Source: a virus
DNA length: 45,576 nucleotides
Reading direction: 5' to 3' (one strand)
Virus record (IMG/VR): IMGVR_UViG_3300030106_004614
Location: 1 to 45,576 of that record
Shown: in pieces, positions 1 to 5,763 of the stretch
Layout of the letters: every line of letters starts with the position of its first letter
How positions within the stretch are numbered: the stretch's first letter is position 1
Notes under the pieces: model-generated
Told to the model about the DNA's origin: nothing
The model's database searches: none
What the model saw: only the letters and a program-made list of their open reading frames with translations
Translations under genes and position numbers: made by a program

Positions 1-23
1 CTGTTTTGCACCCTATTTCGCAC

Positions 24-53
24 ACTATGGGTTACAGAATCGTGACTTTAATT
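24..53 (-). promoter_or_regulatory. 30-bp intergenic motif, copy A
   Basis: The copy reads in minus orientation directly after the stop codon of the 52-222 gene. It differs from copy B (5145-5174) at only 4 of 30 positions. It carries the degenerate inverted repeat AAAGTC/GATTCT followed by TGTAACCCATAGT. Any transcript it drives would leave the window at the left edge. A promoter or operator role is inferred from its recurrence between genes. Confidence 0.55.
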
Positions 54-222
54 AGCGACGACCACCCCATCGAGATGCAGCACCCATGGCAGCGATCTTA
101 GACCTCTTTCGCTTACCTAGCTTAGATGCACGAGCTGGCCCACCTTTTAGTCCACCAAGATGACCTGATCTAGCTTGGGGAGTTCTGAACTTCTTCTTTA
201 GTTGTTTGTCACGTTTAGGCAT
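52..222 (-). CDS. Small Arg/Lys/Gly-rich protein, 56 aa
   Basis: The protein starts MPKRDKQLKKKF and ends SRWGGRR. It is strongly basic, with no cysteines and no membrane segment. An AGGAG ribosome binding site lies 8 bases before ATG. It belongs to the group of tiny basic proteins encoded between 1041 and 3835 and at 38286-38453, which suggests a nucleic-acid-binding or virion-internal role, but no family was recognised. The gap between it and the small terminase gene holds three copies of a 13-bp repeat. The stop codon abuts motif copy A. Confidence 0.7.
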   Translation of the reverse strand: MPKRDKQLKKKFRTPQARSGHLGGLKGGPARASKLGKRKRSKIAAMGAASRWGGRR

Positions 223-241
223 TTTTATTCTCCTGTTCAGG

Positions 242-322
242 TTCGCTCAAGCATAAGAAATATATTCGCTCAAGCATTCAAGTGATGCTACCCATTCTAG
301 TACATATAATTCGCTCAAGCAT
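242..322. repeat. Three copies of the 13-bp repeat TTCGCTCAAGCAT
   Basis: Exact copies lie at 242-254, 265-277 and 310-322 between the small terminase gene and the 52-222 gene. Two further exact copies lie at 19231-19243 and 22013-22025. All are in the same orientation. On the minus strand each reads ATGCTTGAGCGAA. No gene was found in this gap apart from very short frames starting at the repeat ATGs. Confidence 0.85.
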
Positions 323-332
323 AGAGATGATG

Positions 333-902
333 CTAGTCAGTTTTCTTGTCAGCATTTGGTTTGGATATTGTGCCATCGACTATGTTCTTATTGAATGACA
401 CTAGCCCTGCATTCTTTAGCTCTGTTAATGCTGCTGCGAGAGACTCATTAGTAGCTGGCGCACGCCCGTCATAGACAACATGTTCATGCTCCACCTCAGC
501 TTCAAACCTGATTAATTGGTCTGGATCATCTCGCCATTCATCTCCCAACAAACGTCTTGGCCCATTCTTTAGCCATGCCATAGGGTTATTTACTTTGATC
601 TGAGCTTCGACCATTACAGAGGCGTGACCGATAGAACCGATGACATCCCAATAAAACTCTCGATACTTACCTTTGGTAGCTTCCTTACCTTTACGCATCC
701 AAGTGGCAAACGTATTCGGAGCAACACCCAGAACACCACAAATACTAGTTACAGTCGCTCCAAGCCTTAAATACTGTAACATCTGCTCATATCTATCTCT
801 CTGGGAGAGGAGCTGATCTAGTTTGCTTGGTCGCCCACCTTTTGAAACATTGACTGGGGGCTGTTGAAGGTTTTCAGTCATGTTTTCTGTTTGCTCATCC
901 AT
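333..902 (-). CDS. terS: Terminase small subunit (DNA-recognition subunit)
   Basis: The 189-residue protein has the architecture of phage small terminase subunits. A GRPSKL segment is followed by a helix-turn-helix at about residues 48-71, with the pattern GATVTSICGVLGVAPNTFATW. Next comes YREFYWDVIGSIGHAS and a helical region ending AWLKNGPRRLLGDEW, the usual TerS end of fold. It would recognise the packaging site and hand DNA to the large subunit encoded at 41020-42540. It sits far from that gene, so the pair is split. A terminator lies just upstream at 945-990, which implies independent or read-through expression. The start could also be the second Met (residue 8); neither has a strong ribosome binding site. 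Confidence 0.75.
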   Translation of the reverse strand: MDEQTENMTENLQQPPVNVSKGGRPSKLDQLLSQRDRYEQMLQYLRLGATVTSICGVLGVAPNTFATWMRKGKEATKGKYREFYWDVIGSIGHASVMVEAQIKVNNPMAWLKNGPRRLLGDEWRDDPDQLIRFEAEVEHEHVVYDGRAPATNESLAAALTELKNAGLVSFNKNIVDGTISKPNADKKTD

Positions 903-944
903 GCTTTAAATGTACCAATGCGCCCCTTTTGATGCAAATACATT

Positions 945-990
945 AAAAAACCCCGACTAAAAGCTCATTAACTGAACTGATAGACGGGGT
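945..990 (-). terminator. Rho-independent terminator
   Basis: On the minus strand ACCCCG (990-985) pairs with CGGGGT (955-950) and is followed by a run of T. An inner helix AGTTC/GAGCT can form within the loop. It lies after the 1041-1274 gene and before the small terminase gene, and would end the transcript of the small basic-protein cluster. Confidence 0.65.
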
Positions 991-1040
991 GTAAAGAGAA
1001 TCGATACTCCGTTAACGCGCGCGCTTGGTGTTTATCCTCT

Positions 1041-1274
1041 TTATTTCAACTTCTTTAAGGACTGTTTTGCTTTATTGTATTTAGTGCCACTCATCATTTC
1101 ACGTTTAGCACCTTTAACTGTCTTCATCCTAGCCCTGTCTTTGTTGTGGGCAGCTAATCTTACTAACTTCCGAGAGTCTGCTCGACCAGCTAAAGATTTA
1201 CTAGTAGACTTACCCTTTTCATAATTTCTAATTAATCGAGCATTACCGCTTGGTTTCATTTTTGGACGTTGCAT
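1041..1274 (-). CDS. Small highly basic protein, 77 aa
   Basis: The protein begins MQRPKMKPSGNARLIRNYEK and ends KQSLKKLK. It is about one third Lys plus Arg, without Cys and without hydrophobic segments. AGGAG sits 7 bases before ATG. No family was recognised. It is the last gene of a run of small basic proteins that ends at the 945-990 terminator. A virion-internal or DNA-compacting role is inferred only from composition and neighbourhood. Confidence 0.75.
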   Translation of the reverse strand: MQRPKMKPSGNARLIRNYEKGKSTSKSLAGRADSRKLVRLAAHNKDRARMKTVKGAKREMMSGTKYNKAKQSLKKLK

Positions 1275-1292
1275 TTTTATCTCCTCGGTTTC

Positions 1293-1601
1293 TTAGGTGT
1301 ATAGATCATCAGCAACTTCTGCGGATAACCAACCACTAACAGATGTGCTGGAGCCAACAGAAGCTACATTGATCCGTAATTGACAAGGGTGAACTGAGAA
1401 TCCAGCAGCTCCTGCTACGGTAAAGGTAGATGCATCACCTACAGCTACCCATGTAGTACCTGCGTCTGGAGACATTTGTAGCGTAACTTCTGCTGTATCA
1501 AATGTACCAGATACTACAATCTGACCTTCTCCACCATTGAATTTATATACGGTACTGTTGCTATTAGCAGTAACAGTAGTCATTACTTTTGTAAAAGCCA
1601 C
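1293..1601 (-). CDS. Small beta-rich structural-type protein, 102 aa
   Basis: Translation starts at GTG (1601-1599) behind an AAGGAA site. The sequence is rich in Thr, Ser, Val and Gly with alternating hydrophobic residues (TVTANSNSTVYKF, GQIVVSGTFDTAEVTLQMSP, TWVAVGD, GWLSAEVADD). This is typical of a single small beta-sandwich such as phage decoration or fibre-associated proteins. The segment MSPDAGTTWVAVGD resembles repeats found in phage surface proteins. No specific family can be assigned. It follows the 1618-2079 gene by 16 bases. Confidence 0.65.
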   Translation of the reverse strand: MAFTKVMTTVTANSNSTVYKFNGGEGQIVVSGTFDTAEVTLQMSPDAGTTWVAVGDASTFTVAGAAGFSVHPCQLRINVASVGSSTSVSGWLSAEVADDLYT

Positions 1602-1617
1602 TTGATTTCCTTCACAA

Positions 1618-2079
1618 CTAATATGTTATTTCTAATTTTGTTTCTTCGTCTGCTGTTGGAGTATTATCTTCAACTGCATACACTGTTCTGCGTTTATCTG
1701 CTGATTGATGAGCAGTAGAGTGGTAAACAAACAGCATCAAATTGTTTCCTTTGACCCACCCACTTCTACCTACAATTTCTTCTATGATAGATTTAATATC
1801 TGGAGTTGTATTGTATTGTACGCCACTTGCTCCTGATTGATCAGGAAGAGTCCAATCAACATATGCAGTTGTCTCACTATCATGATCAGCGTATGTATGT
1901 GCTGCATCTAAAGGAGGTTCATCAACATCATCAGCATCTAGCCCAGCCACTCTAAATACTTGAGAATTTCCTCCTTGAAAAGGTAGACTCAAATATGCAC
2001 TCTTTATAGTAGCTCCACGAGGTACCATTACATCTTGGAATCTAAAATAAGCCTTGTAATATCTGTATCTGTGAGACAT
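1618..2079 (-). CDS. Beta-rich carbohydrate-binding-like domain, C-terminal part
   Basis: The 153-residue frame contains YYKAYFRFQDVMVPRGATIK, SAYLSLPF and a closing YAVEDNTP...LEITY. This is the pattern of DNRLRE/CBM-like jelly-roll domains on extracellular and phage adhesion proteins. Such domains normally begin with a strand of the DDGYW type. That strand is encoded by the upstream frame 2083-2322, in the same reading frame and separated only by TAA CAA. The two may therefore be halves of one protein, either broken by a nonsense mutation or joined by stop-codon readthrough. A separate start at ATG 2079 is possible, but the ribosome binding site is weak. Confidence 0.6.
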   Translation of the reverse strand: MSHRYRYYKAYFRFQDVMVPRGATIKSAYLSLPFQGGNSQVFRVAGLDADDVDEPPLDAAHTYADHDSETTAYVDWTLPDQSGASGVQYNTTPDIKSIIEEIVGRSGWVKGNNLMLFVYHSTAHQSADKRRTVYAVEDNTPTADEETKLEITY

Positions 2080-2082
2080 TTG

Positions 2083-2322
2083 TTAATATCTATCAAAACC
2101 AATATAAAAATCACCAGAACCTTTTACTGCACTACCGTACAGATTATTAGCAAAAGGATCATGAGCATATGTCTTTGAGGTTCTCCAGTAACCATCATCA
2201 TTATTTGATGTAATACCGTAAGTTACAGTAGTATCTCCCATAAATGGGTGAATTTCTAATTGCCTACTGAGGTAAAAACTAAGAGGCCACGGAACCTTAT
2301 GGCTGATTCTTTTATTTGTCAT
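2083..2322 (-). CDS. N-terminal part of split beta-rich protein, 79 aa
   Basis: The frame starts at ATG overlapping the TAA of the upstream gene (TAATG), indicating translational coupling. Its second half (TTVTYGITSNNDDGYWRTSK ... GSGDFYIGFDRY) looks like the opening strands of the jelly-roll domain continued in 1618-2079. The two frames are in phase, with TAA at 2085-2083 between them. The N-terminal 25 residues are basic and hydrophobic (HKVPWPLSFYLSRQ). Whether the short form works alone is unknown. Confidence 0.6.
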   Translation of the reverse strand: MTNKRISHKVPWPLSFYLSRQLEIHPFMGDTTVTYGITSNNDDGYWRTSKTYAHDPFANNLYGSAVKGSGDFYIGFDRY

Positions 2323-2498
2323 TAATAGAACCCTTCTTTTTTCTTAGACAAAGCCTTACGCATAACTTTGCCAAGGTTCTGTTCCTGACTTCTCTTGTGT
2401 TTTAGCTTTTTACGAGTAGTTGTACTTTTGCGAAAAACTCCACGAGTGTAACCACCCCGTTTTGTTAATGTGCTTCGTTTTGGTAAAAATTTACTCAT
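2322..2498 (-). CDS. Small basic protein, 58 aa
   Basis: The protein starts MSKFLPKRSTLTKRGGYTRG and ends KKKEGFY. It is about one third Lys plus Arg. Its ATG lies inside the end of the 2491-2640 gene and its TAA overlaps the ATG of 2083-2322, so it is locked into a translationally coupled chain. No family was recognised. The composition suggests binding to DNA or RNA. Confidence 0.7.
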   Translation of the reverse strand: MSKFLPKRSTLTKRGGYTRGVFRKSTTTRKKLKHKRSQEQNLGKVMRKALSKKKEGFY

Positions 2499-2640
2499 GA
2501 ACTTTTGCCTTGTAGTTTATCCCCATCTTTTCACGGACTGCAACCTTGCTCTTTCCCTTCATTTTTTGGGCTTTTGCTTTTCGGTATGCCTTCTTACCTT
2601 TGGCAGTGTAACTATATTTCTTCCCATTTAACTTTGGCAT
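2491..2640 (-). CDS. Small Lys-rich protein of the PKLNGKKYSYTAKGKKA type, 49 aa
   Basis: The start MPKLNGKKYSYTAKGKKAYR resembles a short conserved protein I recall from many aquatic phages, where it lies beside head genes; its function there is undetermined. It is strongly basic with no Cys. It overlaps the next gene by 8 bases and follows the 2643-2759 gene by 2 bases. This family assignment rests on memory of the motif and needs a profile search. Confidence 0.65.
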   Translation of the reverse strand: MPKLNGKKYSYTAKGKKAYRKAKAQKMKGKSKVAVREKMGINYKAKVHE

Positions 2641-2642
2641 GA

Positions 2643-2759
2643 CTAATCTTTCTTTCCACAGTTAGGAACCATTTTACCGTTCTTCTTCTTCATTCCGTAA
2701 GCCTGATAGCCTTTCCAACAAGGGTTCTTCATCTTACGTTTTTTCATTTTAGCTTTCAT
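2643..2759 (-). CDS. Tiny NPCWKGYxxxGMKKKxGKMVPNC-type protein, 38 aa
   Basis: The 38-residue protein consists almost entirely of a conserved motif: CWKGYQAYGMKKKNGKMVPN with a Cys after it. This motif is recognisable in small proteins, or C-terminal tails, of many marine and freshwater phages. Two Cys flank a basic hairpin-like core, which could hold metal or a disulphide. Start ATG 2759 immediately follows the 2761-3054 gene. Its function is unknown; position in the basic-protein cluster suggests a head or DNA-associated role. Confidence 0.65.
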   Translation of the reverse strand: MKAKMKKRKMKNPCWKGYQAYGMKKKNGKMVPNCGKKD

Positions 2760-2760
2760 A

Positions 2761-3054
2761 TCAGCATTTCCAAACTCTTAATGATGCATTTATTTTGCTG
2801 TTAGGATCGTTAGCAGTTTTAGCACTTGTTCGTTTACGCTTCATGCCTTTCATTCTGGCACAGAAGCTCTTTCGTCTAGCCTGAGTCTTTTTGGACATCT
2901 TGCGAACACCGCCTTTGCGTTCCGCTTCTCTTTTGGTTTCGATGCCTGCCCTGATGCCTAACTTCTTTGCGTAGGAAGGCTTGAGTCCTCCCTCGGGATG
3001 ATTCTTTTTTTTGTTGTAGCCTTTGAATGGCTTTTTTAATTTTCGTTTAGTCAT
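2761..3054 (-). CDS. DUF6321-like basic protein, 97 aa
   Basis: The C-terminal half carries the pattern RRKSFCARMKGMKRKRTSAK followed by NDPNSKINASLRVWKC. This matches the signature of DUF6321-type phage proteins (SFCARM..GM...DP.S..N.aLR.W.C). The N-terminal half is a Lys-rich extension (KRKLKKPFKGYNKKKNHPEGG). Two conserved Cys and one Trp are present. The family occurs near capsid genes in aquatic phages but has no known function. Its leader contains an 8-bp stem-loop at 3076-3120. Confidence 0.65.
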   Translation of the reverse strand: MTKRKLKKPFKGYNKKKNHPEGGLKPSYAKKLGIRAGIETKREAERKGGVRKMSKKTQARRKSFCARMKGMKRKRTSAKTANDPNSKINASLRVWKC

Positions 3055-3075
3055 GGTAATACCTAAATAGGAAGA

Positions 3076-3120
3076 CGGTGCAGATCATAAACTGAGTAGC
3101 CAAGTCTAATCACTGCACCG
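3076..3120 (-). promoter_or_regulatory. Leader stem-loop before the basic-protein cluster
   Basis: CGGTGCAG (3076-3083) is fully complementary to CTGCACCG (3113-3120), and a nested AGACT/AGTTT helix can form inside. It lies between the 3136-3288 gene and the start of 2761-3054. No T run follows on the minus strand, so it is more likely an mRNA-stability, processing or attenuation element than a simple terminator. Confidence 0.5.
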
Positions 3121-3135
3121 CCTCAAGCCCTTTTA

Positions 3136-3288
3136 TTATTTAATCGATTCTCGGAGTTTCCTTAGTTTGTAAAGAGCCTCCTGCCTTCGGGCTTCCGCTA
3201 ACCTATGGTCACCGGATTCTCTAGCTTTTTCCATCTCGTACTTAGACTGAGCTATGCACTTGTTGGGATCATCGATATATTCCTTCAT
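3136..3288 (-). CDS. Small charged helical protein, 50 aa
   Basis: The protein reads MKEYIDDPNKCIAQSKYEME at the start and LYKLRKLRESIK at the end. It is highly charged and predicted mostly helical (coiled-coil-like). AGGAG with a 7-base spacer precedes ATG, a strong initiation site. It is the first gene after the 3315-3337 terminator, so its expression may depend on read-through. No family was recognised. Confidence 0.7.
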   Translation of the reverse strand: MKEYIDDPNKCIAQSKYEMEKARESGDHRLAEARRQEALYKLRKLRESIK

Positions 3289-3314
3289 AATACTACTCCT
3301 ATGAAGAGGGCTTT

Positions 3315-3337
3315 AAAAACGGAAGGACGTTCCTTCC
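3315..3337 (-). terminator. Rho-independent terminator
   Basis: On the minus strand GGAAGGA, loop ACG, TCCTTCC is followed by GTTTTT. It begins only a few bases after the TAA (3344-3342) that ends the -1 frame of the H1-like gene, and nearly 200 bases after that gene's frame-0 stop. This placement fits the longer product being a real gene end. Confidence 0.75.
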
Positions 3338-3341
3338 AAAC

Positions 3342-3542
3342 TTACCTCGCTCTAGTTTTAGCGGTCTTTCTCACTGACTTTTTCTTTCTAGGGATTCGTA
3401 CTGTGTCTCCACTTCCAAAACCTACTGTGTCACCTGCTGTGGCTGCTCTTCGTCGTGGTGGTGGTGGTGGTGCTGGTACTCTTCTTGGCGGTGGTGGCGG
3501 TGCTACTCTTCGTGGGGGCGGTGGTGCTGCTGCTCTAGTTAC
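3342..3542 (-). other. Pro/Arg-rich -1 frame extension of the H1-like protein (66 codons)
   Basis: The 98-residue gene ends TCT AAA AAA AAG TAA. A -1 slip on A AAA AAG continues as VTRAAAPPPPRRVAPPPPRR and ends RKKKSVRKTAKTRAR, stopping at 3342. The frame has no ATG and no internal ribosome binding site, so it could hardly be expressed alone. Its Ala/Pro/Arg/Lys bias matches that of the upstream protein. The fusion would be 164 residues. An indel or sequencing error in the A8 run would give the same picture. Confidence 0.6.
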
Positions 3543-3835
3543 TTTTTTTTAGATGGACGGAATTGTGCATCTCTATCAGCGTAGCCTTTGAATTCCTTTG
3601 CTTTTCCTTTAGCCTTTTTTCTACCTGAAGATGTTCCACGTTTAGCTTCATATTTTCCTCTAGTAGCAGCTTCACCTCGTGGGTCAGCAGCTCTAGCCTT
3701 TTCACGACCCTTCTTAGCTGCTGCTGTAGCACGCTTAGATTTTCTACGCCCTCTTTTGTTTGCATTGTCTGCATCTTTTTGTGCGCGAGTTTTTGTTCTC
3801 TTTTTAGGTGCAGCTGCTTCTTTCTTCTTAGCCAT
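3539..3835 (-). CDS. Histone H1-like Lys/Ala-rich protein, 98 aa (possible -1 frameshift to 164 aa)
   Basis: The sequence begins MAKKKEAAAPKKRTKTRAQK and is dominated by Ala, Lys, Arg and Gly (KSKRATAAAKKGREKARAAD). This composition resembles the tails of histone H1 and of bacterial H1-like proteins such as AlgP and HctB, so a DNA-binding or condensing role is likely. AAGGAA lies just before ATG within the end of the ParB-DUF4417 gene, and the spacing to that gene is 3 bases. Its last codons form an A8G run with an open -1 frame, described separately. A highly disordered protein is expected, so homology searches may be weak. Confidence 0.7.
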   Translation of the reverse strand: MAKKKEAAAPKKRTKTRAQKDADNANKRGRRKSKRATAAAKKGREKARAADPRGEAATRGKYEAKRGTSSGRKKAKGKAKEFKGYADRDAQFRPSKKK

Positions 3836-3838
3836 AGT

Positions 3839-5101
3839 TTATTCCTTCATTCTATGCCTTCGTTTTGTCATGTATGCATCGAGTAACACATAGTCACAAC
3901 CGCTAGGCAACTCACCTAAGCGTTTTTTGTGTTCTAGACCACCGTAAATCACAATAGTCTTAGGGTTTACTACCTCTATTGTATCCTCTAAAAGTTGCTT
4001 AAAGTAAGACCAATGTCGTTTTGGAGACCTAGCAGATATAGTTCTACACTGGACTGCAACTACAGGGCAATGTTTAGGTAGTGTTCCAAGGATTATTTGT
4101 TTGTCTTCTGCAAGACTTCCTTGGATCACAGGAATTATTTTAATGTCAAACTCCTGCCAAAACCTAGCTAACCATCTGGAACGATAGAGCTGATACATTC
4201 TTACTGCTTTAGGTTCATCATACATAATAGAAAAATCTATGGAACAAACTCCATCCCAATCCTCATTGAGAAGTTTATTTAGTCCACTGGTTTTACTATT
4301 CCAATAACTTTGAAACCTGTAATCTTCAGTAAAGAATCCTAAGATTCCACCTTCTCTGTCTTTAGGGAAAGGTCTTCCTGACTGACAAAACCAAGAATCC
4401 ATTGTGTTTGTTTCATCAGACCTATCCCAAGTATCCCTTGGTATATGTGTACATAACTGATCTTCTAATAAATCAGGGATTCCCCAGTCATTAGAAGAGG
4501 GGTAAATAACATCCTCATCGATACTAATATCAATCGCACTCTCTGATTGATCTTGTCGTAGGATAATTTCTTCCTGAGTAACAATGTTTTGTTTTGGAAG
4601 AAAAGTACCCCGATCATCACCAACAGAAACATTAAAGGCATAGGTATCTAATTCGTCATTCACCGTTTCAAGAATCTCTTGATCCTTTTCACCGAGTGAA
4701 GCAAATGCCTCTTCGTCTTCTCGAATCATATCAGTCAGACTGGTAAGAGCTTCAGCATCAGTCTCAGCCATTGCAGCCATGGGATCAAGAGTTGCAAGTA
4801 AATGCTTCTCTTGCTCTTCTGTCCACGAACCAACTAAGACTGGTACTGAATCAATACCATCCCTGATAGCAACAGCTCGTCGAGCATGACCATCGATTAG
4901 TCTTCCAGTCGTTTCATTGAAGAGAAGAGTGTCAGCCCAACCATTAGCTTTGATGGATGCACCGATGGCATTCTTTTGCCTGTTAGGGTGCTTACGCCAG
5001 TTCATTGGATTCTCATCAAGACTCTGAGGGTCTACCCACACTAACTCCCTTATGCCTGCTGTGGGGGGTGCAGGGGGGCTTTCTTTCTTTGTTCTAGCCA
5101 T
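3839..5101 (-). CDS. ParB-like N-terminal domain fused to DUF4417-like domain, 420 aa
   Basis: Residues from about 15 to 120 have the ParB/Srx-like fold signature: VDPQSLDENPMNWRKHPN, then SIKANGWADTLLFNETTGR, then LIDGHARRAVAI and VPVLVG. Phage members of this family include nucleases and adaptor proteins. The C-terminal part (about residue 200 onward) contains DWGIPDLL, SIDFSIMYDEPKAVRMYQLY, RSRWLARFWQ and IIPVIQGS, the pattern of DUF4417, which is of unknown function. I chose ATG 5101 because GAGAAG precedes it, rather than the upstream ATG 5116. The upstream gap holds motif copy B. No helix-turn-helix is evident, so parS-type partitioning is not implied. Confidence 0.7.
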   Translation of the reverse strand: MARTKKESPPAPPTAGIRELVWVDPQSLDENPMNWRKHPNRQKNAIGASIKANGWADTLLFNETTGRLIDGHARRAVAIRDGIDSVPVLVGSWTEEQEKHLLATLDPMAAMAETDAEALTSLTDMIREDEEAFASLGEKDQEILETVNDELDTYAFNVSVGDDRGTFLPKQNIVTQEEIILRQDQSESAIDISIDEDVIYPSSNDWGIPDLLEDQLCTHIPRDTWDRSDETNTMDSWFCQSGRPFPKDREGGILGFFTEDYRFQSYWNSKTSGLNKLLNEDWDGVCSIDFSIMYDEPKAVRMYQLYRSRWLARFWQEFDIKIIPVIQGSLAEDKQIILGTLPKHCPVVAVQCRTISARSPKRHWSYFKQLLEDTIEVVNPKTIVIYGGLEHKKRLGELPSGCDYVLLDAYMTKRRHRMKE

Positions 5102-5144
5102 TGCTACTTCTCGCATTCGGTAAAAATAGGGTAAAAAGTTATAT

Positions 5145-5174
5145 ACTATAGGTTACAAAATCGGGATTTTAATT
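5145..5174 (-). promoter_or_regulatory. 30-bp intergenic motif, copy B (reference copy)
   Basis: On the minus strand it reads AATTAAAATC, CC, GATTTTGTAACCTATAGT. It contains the perfect inverted repeat AAAATC/GATTTT and ends in TATAGT, which could be a -10 box. It overlaps the stop codon of the 5169-5543 gene and lies upstream of the ParB-DUF4417 gene, which it may drive. Six relatives occur in other intergenic gaps. Confidence 0.6.
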
Positions 5175-5543
5175 GAGAGGATTAGGATCCATCAGGGTGA
5201 AAGTAAGAGAAATCGTGCCATCGTCATTGGTCGTTTTAAAGACCTTACAATCAAACTTTCCTTCCTGCACAATGTCAGCCATCTCATGTAATTGGAGAGC
5301 TGTATACTTGTCACCATCTAATGGTTCTACTATTCCTTCTGCACCTACCCGAGATGATGCTTTGTTAATCAACTCATCTGCAATCATATGAACTCTCTTC
5401 TGGAGGAAGTCAAACCTCTCTGGTTCTAGTAGGTCTTCAGACACAAAGTTGTACCCTCCGACCCCACAGAACCCTTTAGGCTTTGCAAGTGCTTCGTCAA
5501 AAACTACAACACGCATCTCTATTTGAAATCCTTTAATCGTCAT
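5169..5543 (-). CDS. Hypothetical protein, 124 aa
   Basis: The start MTIKGFQIEMRVVV overlaps the end of the 5533-5763 gene. The protein has mixed alpha/beta composition with a helical centre (RFDFLQKRVHMIADELINKA) and a C-terminal strand region (GTISLTFTLMDPNPLN). No known motif was found. It is part of the chain that starts with the primase-helicase, so a role in replication or nucleotide metabolism is possible but unsupported. Confidence 0.6.
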   Translation of the reverse strand: MTIKGFQIEMRVVVFDEALAKPKGFCGVGGYNFVSEDLLEPERFDFLQKRVHMIADELINKASSRVGAEGIVEPLDGDKYTALQLHEMADIVQEGKFDCKVFKTTNDDGTISLTFTLMDPNPLN

Positions 5544-5763
5544 CTCTACTCTCACTTTCTTGTACTGCTTTCTCCATAATGTCGAAGATTGCATTCATGT
5601 TTTTGAGGTGGGCTAACACCTCAATTAAAATTAAAGCTCCGTCTTTCAGGGTGAGGTCATTCTTCATGCATTCCACACCTAAAAGTTTAATTACTTTGTG
5701 ACCTATTTCAGAGTGAACTTCAGTCAATTTATTATCGTCACCTAGTTGGTTATTAGCAATCAT
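5533..5763 (-). CDS. Hypothetical small acidic protein, 76 aa
   Basis: The ATG overlaps the TGA of the primase-helicase gene (ATGA), a mark of translational coupling. The protein is helical with a central hydrophobic helix (LKDGALILIEVLAHLKNM) and a very acidic C-terminus (ESESRDDD). It resembles small accessory or anti-host proteins only in size; no family was recognised. Confidence 0.6.
   Translation of the reverse strand: MIANNQLGDDNKLTEVHSEIGHKVIKLLGVECMKNDLTLKDGALILIEVLAHLKNMNAIFDIMEKAVQESESRDDD

Noticed and set aside
1-60. Joining the right-end partial gene to the left end as if circular
   Set aside because: An open frame of about 35 codons does cross the junction, but it would lie antisense to the 52-222 gene and motif A; circularity cannot be shown from the sequence.
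1012-1025. Alternating GCGCGCGC tract as a possible Z-DNA or origin element
   Set aside because: The tract is only 8 bases, isolated, with no AT-rich region or iterons nearby to support an origin.
3205-3552. Plus-strand frame of 115 codons with a Gly-rich tail
   Set aside because: It is antisense to the Pro/Arg-rich -1 frame of the H1-like gene, to the terminator and to the 3136-3288 gene; the Gly repeats are the mirror image of Pro codons.
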